A stretch of DNA of 64,000 nt from Apis mellifera (GCF_003254395.2 NC_037639.1:12071037-12135036); one strand, 5' to 3'. Shown: positions 1 through 14,700, counted from the first letter of the stretch. Notes: generated by a model from the letters alone, not told the origin. Numbers and translations: made by a program.

Positions 1-3000
1 GTCGCCGGAAGGAACAAGAAATTAATAGCGGTGCGGCCGCTAAGCAAAATTGCGCGCGGTATTACCTTCTTTAAAAGGTGCGCTGATTAAGAGCACCCTC
101 GACCTACTTAACTCTTTTCCCCGGAATAAAATAATCGTGAAATTAAACTCGCGATGACTGGGCTATTTGAAAGTTAAATCCGCGCCGTGACGAGCCAGAA
201 GGGGCAATCGTGTAACGTAACTAAATGTTCCTCCCCCTTTCCCCTCCCCTACCTCTTCCTTTTGCCACCTTTCGAAGCCAGCTTCCCGTCGAGCTTCCCA
301 TTCAGAACGTTTCCCCCACTCCTCCCTTTTCTTTTCTTCCTCTCCTTTTTTTTTCTTTTTTCTTTTTTTTTTTTTTCAATATCAATCCCGCTTATAGGCT
401 GCAAGATTCTTCTTACCGGCCAAAGTTTGTAGGCGACGCCACAAAGAGTGCTCGTGCCACCTTTATTGTTCGCGTGAATAAATACTGTATATAATAGAAG
501 TGCCTAGCCATCTTCTGGATAATGGAACTGTATTTACATCGAGTTTTCTTCTCCGCGACCATCCCGTTGTCCTCCATCTCCTTCTTTCCCCCTTCCACCC
601 CTCGAGGATGCTCTTCCTTCCTCGGTTCAAAGTGTTAATCTATCACCTCTCGGGCGGGATTAATTATACGCGCCACTTCTAAGTGTTTCCCTCTTCTTTT
701 TTTCCCCCTTTTCACTCGATCATTACACTCGATGAGAAAGAAAGAGAATAGAAGAGAAAGGAAAAAGAAAAGAGAAGAAAACGTTGATTCGTAATCCGCG
801 CAATTTCATTCGCGTACACGCGGTGTTGATAATCGATTCGAGGGGTGGAGAAGCCGTGGTGGAGGGACGAGCTATCGCGATTAATTAGCCGGCGGCAAAT
901 CCTTAACAAGGTTTAACCGAGAAATCCTTTTTAATCGGCGCGTCGAATGTCGTTACTCGAGACGGATTAGCGGCCACGATTCTCCTCCACCAGTCCAGAC
1001 ATTACCGCGGATTTCCTCGCCGTGGCAAATCGAGAAGCCGTTAAAGCGTGTTCCCGCGGCCCACTCGGCCGTGCTCAATGGGATTATCGATACTCCGATT
1101 ATTTCACTTACCGTTGTAACGATGTTATTGTTTGATCAATCGGTGTTTGAACAGCGCCCACATTCATTCGAAATCCTTCGTCTCTCCCCTCTACGCACAG
1201 TTCGTCGCCGCACTGCTCGCTTCGTTATCGAGCTCGTTAAATATCTTGAAAACCGCTGAACCCGCGGATCGATCGGGTTCGGCGACACTCCAACTCGGCA
1301 GAGCGGGCGAGAAAGAGAGAGAGAGAACGCGAAAGTGGAGGCTGGTCGATTCGTTCGTTCCAGGGAGTGGAAATGAGACGGAATGGAGGGAACGATGCGT
1401 TAATTTGGAAACACCTGTGCGGTTGATCGAATCGATTTCGTTTCGATCGACTTCGCCGGAATATCTCGAAATCGAGCACCGCTGGTTAACTCTGAAATTT
1501 ATTTGAAAACGATCCACAATGATCCTTGGAAACTCAGACGCTCACCGGAGACGAGTCATCCGCGAAGAATAAAGAATTTCCCGAGGAATACGCCCACGCA
1601 GTTTGTTTCAACCTTTCATCATAGGGATCCGGGGTAAGAAGCTTAGTGGAAAGGACGCGATGGTGGGGAGATATCCTCCTCCGTCCTATTGGCGGGGATC
1701 GCAAAATTAATCGGTTAACGCGTCGGTCCTCGGAGGGGGAACATCGAGGCGGTGCGATTAACTTCGATCCACGCGGCCGCGTAATTAATCGAGGATTAAT
1801 CGAATTAGCCACGGTATTGGGTCGGCCACGGTGGCCTCGAGTCGGCGATCAGTCAGAAAGGACATCGAGGATCGTTCGAGTTAATCGGGTGTAGTTGTGC
1901 GTCGATACCCGTCGATTACGAGAACCGTGATGGGGAGGGGATAGGACGAGCTCTTGGCGAGCTCACTCGAAAGCTTACCCCGAAGGGGATAACCGATTCA
2001 TCCCGGCGTTTTCGAAGATAAAATAATTTTACTTGGGGAGAGGGAGGGTAAATGGAAGCAGGAGGATCGCGTAATGGAATAACGAACCGCCCGGTATGAT
2101 AATGGAGTGTGGAGGAATGGGGAGAGGGGGAGGAGGATGTTGGTAGGCGTTGTAACATAGAATCGTTTAAGCACGGGGCAAAATAACGCTGGACGCGCAA
2201 TAAACTTTATTCCACGCGCACAAGTATTTCATATTTCCGGGGGTGGATAAGGAAGATGGGGAGGGGGAGAGTGAGGAGGGACCGCCACCACCACCGTTTC
2301 TTCTATCTCGTTTCACAGCGTTAAATTTTCATCCCGCTAAAAGAATTACTCGCGACGAGACGTTGCTCTGTTTCTATTCATCCTCGCGTTTATTAAAATC
2401 ACGGAAAGACGGTGTAATTACCCCGAGACAGCTTCCTCCGGCCCCTACAAAAACCGGGGAACCGAGACGTGTCTTTCGTTTTTTCGACTTTATCCCACGT
2501 TTTCTACGTTTTCTCCTTTTCTCTTTCTCCCTTTTCTTTCCTTTCCTTTCTGTCTATGCACGTAAATGCAGGCGCACGTATTATACCGGTAACGTATGTG
2601 TATATACATATATATATATATAAAGTATAAGCGTATATGCATATGCATATCTTAAAAAAGGTCTCTAATTTCGTACGAATGATTTTCCAGAAGGATGGCG
2701 AGGAAAAACGGTGACGATCCCCTAATTTCCCCCTATGTATTCTATTTTCAAACTGGTGACGGGCAGACGGAAGATCCGCGTGCATGCATATATCTCATAA
2801 ACGAGGACGAGTCTGTTTTTTTTTTTTTTCGGCGAGGAATAAATTTATGTATACGTGCGTGAGCCACGGTGGAAGCGCGCGGCCGTAATGAGGAAATATC
2901 GTTTCACGATATCGATCCACGCGGCGAAAGGTCAACCCTAGAAGGGGTTGCCGGCTGACAAACCCTCCGTCACAGAGGCGCACACGTACACGGGCCGGCG

Positions 3001-6000
3001 AGCATACGAGCGGCTGTGCTCCCCTCTCGCCTATACACGCGCCTACGATACGAACGCCGCCGAGTCTTTCACGGATATTTTGATTCTTGTAATGAGACCG
3101 CCTCCTGAGGTGATTAACGTGAAAGTGCTCGATCGAAGGTCTGCGTCGCTTTCCTTTTTCATTCTCCCTCTTTCTCTCTCTCTCTCTGTCCCTTTTCGTC
3201 GTGCGGTTTCGCGCCAGACGAATATTAAATATGAATCAACCCGATCGATCGATGGAGGAGTTTAGAGAGAATCGGGGAATTTTATCGAGTTAAAAAAAGA
3301 AAAAGAGAACGATTTTTGAAAATGAATTCAGTCGATCGATTGGACGAAATGAAAAATGTGGGAGGAGGAAAAGTTGATACGTTATTTTCCTCGGCGAGAC
3401 ACAATCGTTCCAGTTTGAACTGGAAACCGCTCGCCATCACGAGCACCATCGTCTTTCTTATACTATACGAGGCTGCACTTAAGTGTCCGTCTATCGTTCC
3501 CTCCGCGGAATGATCATTCCATCACGGCGCAAATATTGAATTTACATGGTCGTCTCGTTTCTGCATTGCAGATGTATACGCTCGAGGGATGTGAACCGCG
3601 GCCTCGTACATATGTACCATCGGGTGTATGTACCCGCCGGCGCACATAGAGAGGGGGAGAGGGAGAAGGTGGGATAGACCGTAGGGGGTACTGTGACCGG
3701 CGTTTACTGCCTCTTTGCGACGAGGTCTCGTGGTCTCGTTGTATCAACTCGTGTCTAATGAAATCTGATTCGCGAAACGAATTCCACACCGTTCTGCCAC
3801 GATTTAATCCCGTTCGTCTCGAGTACCATCGACGGCGACCGTTCTTTGAACAACCCCCGACAGTAATATTCGCGAAGACCAACATTTTGCGCCCTTCCCG
3901 TAACGATCCCCCTCGATGCCCAGCATCGGTTTACCCCCTAAACCCATCCGTTACATCGGGATCCTAAAATCATATATTCGAAACGTATTTTCGTTCCAAT
4001 CCGAGTTTCGTATGCGTGCCCAACACTTTGGAAATACGATCTGTTCCGCTACCACCTCCCCTCCCTCCTTTCTCCTTTCTCCGTGCGTTTCGAATTAATC
4101 CCCCTAATTAATTAGCAGCGCGGGGAAATTAATCAATTGGATTAATAGATTGTAGCTGAGCCGTAGGGAGAAGCAGTAGGAGGGGACCTGTTTCGTTCGG
4201 TTAACGACCAAGCTGCAGGAATCGAGCAGTAGATAGCAATCTGGGTCACCGACAGCTTCCTTTCCTCTCCGCTGAATATTCGAAAATTGCGCCCGCCTCC
4301 CTATAATTTGGAATATTAAACTCGGAAAAGGAGAAGTCTAACGACGCTGCTCGAATAACCTCCTCCATTAGTCATCCATTCTCCCGTCCCGGTCACGAAA
4401 AATCTTCTCGCCACCTCGATCCCCTATCTCACGTCCTCTTCCCTGTATATATATATATATCTCAGAGTAACGGAGAGCGAAAACAATTTGGAACCGTTCG
4501 CGAACTGTTCGTACGAAACAAAGATAGAGATAGAGAGAGAGAGAGAACGATCGATATCCGCTTCGCGAGTTCACGATCTTAAATCACCGGGCGCAGCTTG
4601 AGCCCGGACAAGCAAGGATTCCCTCATTGTGAGGCAGGGAGCGTACTGTCACGGCGCATAACTTCGATATTATATGTGTGTCCTGGTTGCGCTCGCGGGT
4701 TTCGCTCGCTTTTCCCGTAACCCAGAGCGCGTTCGAGCGCCAACGAAGGGATACGACGCGACGGTGGAGTCGTCGGAGGATGTTTTCTGATGCATAAAAG
4801 GGACACGTAACTCGCTTAAGCTCCCCCCCTCTCCTCCGGAGCGCGGCGGAATCCCGCATTGTCCCCGCGAAACGTCTTGTCGAGTGTTTCGAAGTAGGGG
4901 GAGGAAGAAAGTTGAAAACGGGACCGAGGTTGAAATACGGATCACGGTTTCCCTATCGTGGTTGGATTTAATCCGGTTGGACGCCGGCGATGAAGCTGGA
5001 TCTGGGGTTGTTTCTCTCTCTCTCTTTCCTCTTCCTGAGGAAAAAACGGGGGTGGAAAGTTTTTGAAACGGAGGAAAGACGGGCTCTTTTTTTCAAACTC
5101 TTGGAGAAAGTTTGCAACGGGGAGTACGTCTTCTACGTTTCACGTGTATGCATGCATGCCGTGCATTTCCCGTGTCAGCGTTAGAGAGTTTTCTAACCGA
5201 GTTAGCAGCGGTAACAACCGTGAATGGCGTACGTGACATTTACTCAGAACACCTTCTTTCCGCGCCGCGCCTCTACGTTTCCAAGGGTCACAGGGTAATT
5301 GTTGAAAGGGCAAGTTAAAGCTGTCGATCGGCGTACAAAGAGGCGTCGTATGTACGCGACACACCCATCTCACGTATCCTCCAATGAACCGTAATCTATA
5401 TCGCCGAGCTATATTAAAATCTAAAATCGTTAAAAGGGGAATCGGAGCGAGATTCGGTTCGCGGTGCGATCAGGGTGCGAAGTTATTGGGACAAAAACGC
5501 TTGAAACAAAGTTCGAAACAAGAAGAATCCGACTCGAGTTCGATACTAATTTCAATTTCTTTTTTCCTTTTTTCTTTACGATCTCGCTGCGACAACGGAA
5601 ACAAAGTTATCGAAGCTGAATCTTCCGTTCCTTTTTTTTCCCTTTTCTATAAATTCTCGTAGAAATAATTGCTCGGTTCAATCTCGCGTCGGATCTCATC
5701 CGTTCGAATAAACAACGAACGAAACCTATTTTGTTATCGGTCTGTCGATGGTTGCGAACGATCCAATGGCCGGCGGCGTTAAGGTGCTCAACTTGCGGGG
5801 TTGGAAGGGCGCGTCGCGGGTTAATTAAAACGAACGAATCGAACTCCTCGGAGGAATAATCCCGCGAATATGGCGCGTCCTTTTTTCACCATTTCTCTTT
5901 TTACGATCGAAAGGGTGGAGCAATCGGGAACCGCAACAACCGCCTCGAGTACACCCGCCGTCCTCGTTCCGTGACTTTGTCGGTCATTCGAGATTGCGCC

Positions 6001-6060
6001 TCGAGTTTTCGCGCACGAAGCTCCCCGCTGCTTGTTTCGGCTTCGTGTGTTACACACGCA

Positions 6061-6134
6061 TGTGCGCGCGCGCGCGCGTCAATTTGGCATTGTGGGGTCC
6101 GCGTGCAACGCTAGTACGGGGGCGCGCGCGCGCA
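6061..6134. repeat. Two alternating purine-pyrimidine CG tracts
   Basis: Positions 6061-6078 and 6122-6134 are strictly alternating TG/CG dinucleotides separated by about 43 bp of ordinary sequence. Such tracts can adopt Z-DNA under negative supercoiling; that is general knowledge, not shown here. Confidence 0.8.
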
Positions 6135-6570
6135 CAGCCAATGTTGATTGTTGTGTGAGCACACAATGCGTCCCCGTTGCAACAGCCAGCCGCATCTAGC
6201 CCCGGCCAGGCTGCGTAGTACGGCCAGGCCTGACAGTTTTCGTTGCGCCATGAATACTGATACGAGCAAACACGGTCCGGGGGAAAACGGTTACGCGATA
6301 ATAAATCAATTTTCCGGTGACACGTGCGCCTTGGGAACAGGATTGAAAAAAACAATCCGACGTTCGAAAAACGCGTAGGATTCGTAAGGAAGAAAATCTC
6401 GTTCCACATTTTCTGTTCCGAATTTTCGACCCTCTTCCTTCCTTCCTGTTTCTCTTTCCCTTTTTCGCCACCTCCGTGAAAAAGATGGGCGGTTAATAGA
6501 GATTTAATCGAAATCCGTCGAACCGATTATGGATTATCGGTGGAAGGTGGAGCCCCAGCCTCGATAAAAA

Positions 6571-6592
6571 TGATATATATATATATATATAT
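6571..6592. repeat. (TA)n microsatellite
   Basis: Short run of TA dinucleotides in noncoding DNA. Confidence 0.85.
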
Positions 6593-9500
6593 TCGGGACG
6601 GTTCTCGAAACCGGTTTTTCGCGCGTCAGCTGGCCTCCCCGTGACGAGGTGCGGGCCGACGAATCACGGATGGAACAGCCGGGACTGGGGGGAAGTTAAG
6701 AAAGTACTAATGGCTTCGTTAATTCCGGGCAATCGGGCCGGGGAATGGAGCACGAATTTTCACCTTTTCGCCGCGGATATAACTCGCCCCATCTCTCGAT
6801 TCTCTGCACGCGCGTAACCACCGACGCCGTTCTTTCGAGGGATCAATCAAAAATTAGGGAGAGCACAGGTAGATAGATAGATATATATATATATAGAGAG
6901 AGAATGTGTCTCGTGGGAATACGAGAGGATAGGAAACGGCGCGTTGCGATTGCAACGAGGTGTACGTTCGGGCAAATTTATTCATCGGATTATTCAAATT
7001 GAAAGGCGTACTCGGAGGCAGAGATATTACGGTTTCGGCTAGTTATCGGCTTGCCAAGCCCCCAAGTAAAATAGAAGAGAGAAACGAACGGTTGCGTCCT
7101 CCTTCCTCCTTCCCACCTTTTTCGAGAAAACGCGACGATTGGAGAAAATTAAGGGAGTCCAAGCAGGTCGAAAGTTTGATCTCCGTTCGGGTTAATTGTA
7201 CGTCGACGAAATACCGGGGAGGAGAGGATGTTAAAGATTTCAGGATTCTTCTCTTCTTTTTTCCTTACTCACGACACGATTTGGTTAAGAACAGATTGAC
7301 CCAATTTGACGGGGGTGAGAAAATTATCGGATATTCCATGATGTAGTTTACCGGTAACAACTGCTGCGATCACTAACCGGGGGAGCCATAGTTTCAGATG
7401 AACTCCGAACCACTAATGCCAATAGCACACAAAGTTCCCGGATGATCAACCATTTTGGCCGTAACCGGTGGCCAAACGTGCCTTTAACTTCGGTGATCAA
7501 ACGGCAATCGAAGTCGTTAGCCGAATACGATCTGCTTTAAAAAAAAGGGATTGCGATATACCGATTGATTCCGTGTATCCTGAAAATTGGCGTCTCGGAT
7601 CGGTTATGATAAAAAACGAATCATTCGATCGCCGGAAGGTGAAATCGAGCGTCACTGCGAATCGCGTATCGTATTCGATTCGGATGATCGCGAGGCGCGT
7701 ATCATCTTCGATTCTGGGTCGCTCGATGACAAATTGATCGGAGAGAAGGCGGCGTCTCTGCTCGAAGGATGGCCGACCCGATGTTTCCAGTGACCCGATC
7801 AATCGCTTCCCGCGCCATTTCGATTTTCACCTGTCAAACGCAGTCGTCGCGTCCATCCCCCCCCTTTCTTCCACTCGCGAATCCGATTTTTCCAAGCGGA
7901 AAAACGCGTCGCCGATTATCGGGACGCGGCGGGATTACATAATTTCGATACACGCGGATACGCGGATATCGCTCGATTACGCTAGCCGCTCGATGGACCC
8001 TTTTCACGCGAGGTATATATACATATATATACGTGTAGGATGGATGGGGAAGAGTGGAGGGGATACGGCTCGTCAAAATTTCGATGACGACGGGCCGTAA
8101 GCCAGCCACGCGACAAACGAGTGCGTTTGTTCGACGGCGAGCGCCGCTTCGTCCCTGCGTCGCGTTGATAATTGCCGCGGCATTCAGGTGTAATTGTTCG
8201 GATGAGCAACGGCCAATTAATTATCGGCCAAGCACCGACGAGCCGCGTCGTTTTATCGGCGAGCCGTGATCTACGAATAATACCATGCACCATTCGCTCG
8301 AGAGTGCGCGTCCATAGCCTGGCCGCATCGCAGTCGAGGACGCGTTACACGCGTGATCACCGAGGCGTAACGGAGGCGAGGAGAGGCGTACAACACGTGG
8401 CTCGAGACCGCGCGAAATTTTAACGCGACGTAAAGCGCGAATGAATCTGATAAGTTGGATAAGGTTGGTGTACTTGTCGAGCCACTCGTTTTCGAGACGA
8501 GACGGAGCGAAAATCGTCGATGGATCGTGTCTCGATAAAATTGAAATCAGCACCTCGCGCGTTCACCTCCGACGCATTATCCTCGTTACGCGCCATATCG
8601 AAACTTTTAATTACCTTTTGGACAAGCGGATCGCATCAAGGGGTAACGAGTGAAGCGTTTGTGCGTTTTATTTGTATTCTATTTATATATTTTTTTTCTC
8701 TCTCTCTTTTTTTTCCTTTCGCGCGCCTCCACGAAGCATCTAGTGTTCTCGCGAAATTTCACGATTTCTCGACGAGACACTAGATAGAGAGAGCACGATT
8801 ATATCACGAAATTCGCGGCGAACGGAATGAATCGGAATCGAGATTCGTGATCGAGGCGTGGTGGTTAAAAATCGTTGATTTGCGGCGAGTTTGGGCAGAG
8901 TGGATGGGAGCGAAAAATATTGGCCGGTTGACGATAAATATCCCTCAAAATTTTTCACCGCATCGGTGATTATTTATCGCGGCGCGGAAATATAACGTAA
9001 TCCGAGTAATTATAACCTCTGCCCGATTCCCGGTGTGCGTGGATTCGATTGAAATTAATTTAAAAATATTAATCGCGATCATTTGACCGGTAATCCGTGA
9101 TCGAGAACGGAACGTAATCCTCGAAACGTAAAAATTTCAAACTTTCGGTTAGAAGGGCGCATTGATTAATTAGAATCGAAATTTTTCTCCTTTCACATTT
9201 GAAATGAAATCGAAAATTTTATAATATCCTTCGCAATATGTATGATAAAAGACAATGAAACGTCGAATATTTTTAATTCCGATAATCAGGCCGAACCCGA
9301 AACCCCCGCTTCGCTAAAATTCAATTTCAAATTTTTATCAATGAAGTCACATCATCTCTCACACACGCACGATCGTGTACCGTGAAAAAAATAGAAGTAG
9401 AATAGACAAATGGAAACGCGATATCTCCTCCTCCTCGCCCCGAATTCGAAAGAAAACGACGCGATACATTGGCTCAGGGGGTGAACCTTATCAGGATTGT

Positions 9501-9854
9501 TTGAATGTTTTCATATTCCACGCGTTTCCACGGGAGGACAAGTTGGTGAAACGAGAAACCTCGGCGTACGCGTTAAAGTGGCGCTTATCGATTCGAGCCG
9601 CAAAGCCGCAGCCGATCCAGGCATTTGTCAACGACGACAGGAAACGTGGCCCACATAGGCCGCGTCGCGGACACGTTTCACAGTTCCTAGGTGAGCACGG
9701 GACCCGGAGGGGGTTTGCCGTCATATACGGCGCGAGCGGGCACAAGCGCAATTATTATTACGTCCATTAGGCCTGTGTTCCATTGAAACGGTTCGGACCG
9801 GTTACCGTACGACCGAGCTTATTATCCTATTGAGCTCGTAAGCGGGCGGCCGCG

Positions 9855-9872
9855 CGATGTCGTACGACATCG
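9855..9872. repeat. 18-bp perfect palindrome with an extra half-site
   Basis: CGATGTCGTACGACATCG is a perfect palindrome. A further copy of the half-site (TACGACATC) follows directly at 9876-9884. It could bind a dimeric factor; the function is unknown. Confidence 0.7.
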
Positions 9873-11431
9873 TCTTACGACATCCTCCCCCTGCGGAACA
9901 TGGCGCGACAAGACCCGTCCCCTCCTCCTTCTCCCCGGCGTTCAACTCGAAACGACGCGTTACGAGCGGAACTGCTCTTCTCGAGCAACGACATGTACGG
10001 ACGGAAGCTTACGAAGTTGTAAGCGAAGGGTAAATTTCGAGGAATATCGCGGTTCGATGCGAGGAGACGACGAGGGGGAGAAGAAATCTTGCTCAAAGTC
10101 CAAAGAAGGATGCGAATGGTGATGCAGACGATGCGACGATGGTCCGATCCGAGCGTAAGAATCGGACGAATGAAAGTTAATTGAGAGGTCGATGAAACGA
10201 TTAAGCCGAACGGCCGGCCGATGACGTGACCGCGCGTGGAACGTGTTCGCGTCTCTCGATCGAGGAGAAGGGGACGTGTTGGAGAAGGAGAGGGGGAAAT
10301 TGCCTCGCGTGGATTGCAACGCGGTGGAGGAATTGAATTTGTCGAGGCGATCGAAACGATGGTCTCGAATATTTATATATATATATTTATTTATTTGGTT
10401 TTGACGAAGGAGAGTTTCGACTTACTTTCCAACCGCTTAAGTCGGCGACGAAGAATATTTTCGATATCGATCACGCTCTCCCCTCCGGGTCACGAATGTA
10501 ATTGTCGCGGCAACTGCAGCGATACCGGCGGAGGAGAGCGAGTTGATCGAGTTTTATTAAAGTGTTTCTCGATCGTTTAGCGTTCCCCGCTTTCCTCCTC
10601 CCCTTCCTTTTCCTCGACGAGATCGTCGCCCTTTGTCGTCGTCGAACGAGTGGCGCAATAATTGCCAGCAGCGGAGTGTATTTTTTTCGTCGCAACGACA
10701 AAACGGTATTACCGTCGTAAACGAAGTAAAAAGGGAAGGGGGAGGGTGAACGCGATGGTAAATGGATCTCCCTTCCTCTTCTCCCCTCGTCGTAATGGTG
10801 GCATCACGTGCGCTGCCGTCTACACGGGGGGGGGGGGGAGGAGGAACGTCTAGGAACAGCAATAATAAATTGCTGGACGGGGCTATAGTTTTATCGTCTC
10901 ATTTACGGCGACGACTTCTTGGTCTCCGCTCTCGTTTTCGAATCCGATGGGGTCATAAAGATAAACAAGGACGAAGGCTCGAAGGTAAACGGGGCGAAGG
11001 CGGTCGTCTGCAAGGTCGTTAAACAAGCTTCGGCTGGCTAGGTGGGCCGCTGGCGAGGAACGAGGACGAGGAGAAGACTAGGGAGGGGGAGACTTGAGTA
11101 ACGACGCCTTTACGTTTTTAACGATAACCACCCCTTTGGAATATCGTTGCGCCGACGTAAATACGTTCGATGTATAATTCGATCATCGACCGTTTTTACC
11201 CCTCTCGTTTGCCTACTCCCTTCCACCCTGTCGAAGACCAAAGTAATTGGCCGCGCAGATATCGTTTTAAGTGTAACGCGATGACGAGAGTTGAATTGTA
11301 ATAATGAATTGTATTGTAGATACGATTGTATTGTATCGAATTACTTCATTTTTTCTTCTTCTTGTCGCGGTAAGCATCGATTAGATTATCCCCTCCGCAA
11401 CGAGTTCTAACCCCATTTTCCGTTGTTTCAG

Positions 11432-11772
11432 CGCGAGGACGGGAGGCGTGGCAAGATCAACGCCGTCTATAATCTGGTTGTCGTTGCTACTGACACTGGG
11501 AACGAGGACAACGGCGTCAGGGACGAACATGACAAACGTGTCACCGCTCGCCTCGACGGTGAGGCCGATCACGACCACGGAAGTAGTTTATCAGAGATTC
11601 GCGATCGAGCCGATGGATCAGACGGCGGTGATTGGCAGCCGGGTGACGCTTCCTTGCCGGGTCCTCGATCAGAAGGGACCTATTCAATGGACGAAGGACG
11701 ACTTCGGGCTTGGCGCTGTTAGAAACCTCACGGGATACGAGCGTTACGCCATGATCGGCAGCGACGAGGAGG
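11432..11772 (+). CDS. kirre/rst: kirre/rst exon a: signal-peptide core and first half of Ig1
   Basis: The acceptor is a pyrimidine-rich tract ending TTTCAG at 11426-11431 and the donor is GTAAGA at 11773. The exon enters with one base completing a codon and leaves in phase 1. Residues 12-22 (SIIWLSLLLTL) look like a signal-peptide core, followed by a Thr/Ser-rich linker and the first half of Ig1 with Cys75, Trp86 and a glycosylation sequon at Asn98. Upstream in frame there is a TAG at 11382 and no ATG, so translation must begin in an earlier exon. Confidence 0.92.
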
Positions 11773-14700
11773 GTAAGAAATTTGCACACAATAACGGCCA
11801 CCCGAACGATACCAGATAGACTTCGTTAAAGTCATCCTTTATCTCTCTTTCCTCCTTCTCTCTTTCTCTCTCCTTTGTAATCCGATTTTAATCCAAGTCT
11901 CTTCGCTTCGGTTCGGACTGGAGAATTCATTTTTTCCCTCCTCAAGTTGGCCGTGTAAAAGGGATGATAAAACTACACGGAGTGCTCCACTTTTCCGACG
12001 TGTTTGTTGCGTTTAAATTACACGGTGTCCTTAAGGAGAGGCGGTATCTCCGCAGGCATTCGCGAAATTGCTTTCCCCTTTGTTGCACGTAGGAAGGAAC
12101 AACGATATTGGAAAATGCTTATGTGCGCGAACAAATTGAAACTCTTGTATTTGCAAACAACCGGGATAAGAAAACGATCCCCGTTCCCTCGCTCTCCTTC
12201 CTCTCCTGATGATGTACGTACACGAGGGTATCCTGTCTCCGGCCTTTAACCCCAACTTGCTAATTTAAATTTTCCCGTCTCCCGTCTCGATATCGCGTCT
12301 TACCCAAGTCGAAATTTCACGGTGATAAATCCTCGAGGTCTAAATCTCGTTCGAGGGATAAAACGGGGCAACTTCCTCCACCCTCTCAACGATTCGAATT
12401 AACCGCGGATTTCGAAAGGTTTCGACAGTGTGAGAAAACGGAATGGAGTCGATACAATCGATCAACGCACGCGAAGGAAGGATGGAAAGAAAGGAGAGAG
12501 AGAGAAATGCGGTGTCTCTTTTCGTCCATCGCATGCGCGTGTTCGAGGAATAGATGGATCCAGGGTCGTCGAGTAACGGACAACCGGCTGCAAAGGGTAT
12601 ATTTTTTTCAGGGGCGAGCTAGATACAAAATGGACGAAACGAAAGCCTCGATAGAGGCTCGGTCGCGTCCGATCGACAGCGCCATTTCCTTCGCGTTCCT
12701 CGTTTTCCGTTTTTCCCCCGCAGCGGCGGCGTTCGCCAGAGGCGGCACGCAGCTGCGATACACGATGGGTCAGTTTGCACGGACCAAATTCAATTTCCTG
12801 CGGCCTATTGATTTTTTTTTCTCCCTTCTTCCTTTTTCTCTTTCTTTCTAGTTATGGAATTGCGAGAGAGAAGAGAAGGAGGAAGGGAGGGAAAAGAAGG
12901 TTGAGAGGGAATATTTTATGGCGAGTGCGTGCACGGGTGCAGGGAGTCGGTGCAAATCGAATCGCGAACTTCGTGCCGCGACTCGTGCACTCGTTTCTCG
13001 CGGAACAACTTCGTACATCTTCGTTTGTTCGCGAAACATTTTAACCCCCGATTGCGTTTTGACGCGTACACAGGGTAATCGATCAGCAGAGGGAGGGAGG
13101 GAAAAAAAGAAAAAAAAAGGAATGGACGGGGAAGAGACAGAAAGATGGACGAAGTGTCGAGGGAAAAATTCGAGCGGACTCCCTTCGGGCATTATTTGGG
13201 ATATAACGATGCGCTCTCGAGAGCAGAAGTTGGAAAGTCGCGGTTAGTCGATAACGCGATCGTATTAATGGGCCGCGAGCGGCAAGTTAAATTGCCTTTT
13301 TAACGAGTTCCGAAAAATGTGCGCGCTCAGCCTCGCCAACATTTGTGCTCGTCCACGTTCCACCGCCCGCTTCGCTGGATTCCGCCTGGAGGGAACGCGT
13401 TGGCTTCGATGGACGCGGACCAGACGTGCGCGGTGGACGCGGGTCGGCTGGGGAAAAAGGATGGAATTAACGGCGATTCGCCAAAGTTTTCCTTGGATCT
13501 TTCGAAATCGATGAATCCGTAAAAATTGAAACGGCCCCCCGGGAGATTTTTCTTTTTCCTTTTTCCTTTTTTTTTCAAACCGTGTTCCCAGGTACGTGGA
13601 AATTGGCCGGTTACGCCGAGCAAGGATGGAGCTGCCGTTTATTCGATTACCTGCCAATTAACCACCGGTGCACTCCCACAAAGAATTCCTTTGGCGGAAC
13701 GCGGAACGGCCGATCTAATCGATTCGTAGCCGCAGGCTATTTTGCGCGGCGTCGCTCGTGCCGGGCGGCGGATTTAGCAATTTCTCCGTGACCGATGCGC
13801 GGCCGCGAATCTGTGTCATCTCGGCCGACCATCGCGCCGATACACCGTAATATCATAATACACGGCAACCACCACCACCACCACCACCACCAACACCAGC
13901 ACCACTACCACCACCACACCAGCATCGCCACCATCGCCACCACCAACGCCATCACCACCAGCTCGGTCGCGATTTAACGAGCGAACACGCCACCGTACAC
14001 GTCTCGTTTCCCGTTTCGTGTCGTGGACGGTCGAATTCGCGCCACGCTTTTTCTCCTCCTCTCGTCCGTGTCTAATGCCGCAAAAAGCGAGGCTGCAAAA
14101 AGCTGCAGCGTTTCGAGGTTTATCCAGTGAAAAATTTCCACGTTCCGCCGCGATAAAACATCGCTAGCTGTACGGTACACGCGTATCGGCCAGAGCTTTG
14201 CCATCTCTCCCTCTTCCCCGCGCCGGATGCGCCACACGCTCTTCTTTGCCTTCTATTTGCACGCCGTTGCGCGCTTCGCGCGGCGAGGATTAGCCCGACG
14301 ACCGATTCTACGATATTCTACGCGTATCGATATTATATAGGCCGATATCCGCGCGCGCACACACGAAACTCGAAGCACGCCAGCTTCGAGCCACTACCTG
14401 ACTCTCGTAACAATCGCGCCGGTTCGAAACGATAAGATTGGTGGCAGGCGAGAGGCGATTATTTAACCCAACTTCGGTGCTCCGCCTATATCATGGGCTG
14501 TACCAGCTGTAACTCTATCGGCTATTTACTTTTAGAATTTCGGAATAGGAATGCTTTACTCGGCGAAAGCATTCTCTTGCGTGGATTTGTATCGTTTCTC
14601 GAGGATAACGAGTTTAATTTATAGCTAATTAATTTTTCTCGCCTCTCGATACGAGGCGAGTTTTTACTTTTTCATTTTTTTTTTCGCTAGTTAGACAGAC

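Larger units (their letters stand above)
1..11431. other. Noncoding DNA upstream of the first visible kirre/rst exon (probable 5' intron)
   Basis: No exon is supported here. Open frames are short, start at non-ATG codons or are simple-sequence translations. The stretch is CpG-rich with pyrimidine tracts and short microsatellites. Because the exon at 11432 begins in the middle of a codon after a splice acceptor, at least one upstream exon with the start codon must exist. It is either before position 1 or too short for me to recognise here. The stretch is therefore best read as intron. Individual sites (alternating CG tracts, an 18-bp palindrome) are listed separately. Confidence 0.6.

Noticed and set aside
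1132..1517. Overlapping plus and minus frames of 108-124 codons near the left end
   Set aside because: They are stop-poor shadows of CpG-rich DNA on both strands, with no family, no splice context linking to the receptor and no bias for either strand.
13795..13977. His-rich 60-codon frame
   Set aside because: It is a translation of the CAC/ACC triplet array; there is no start context or splice support.
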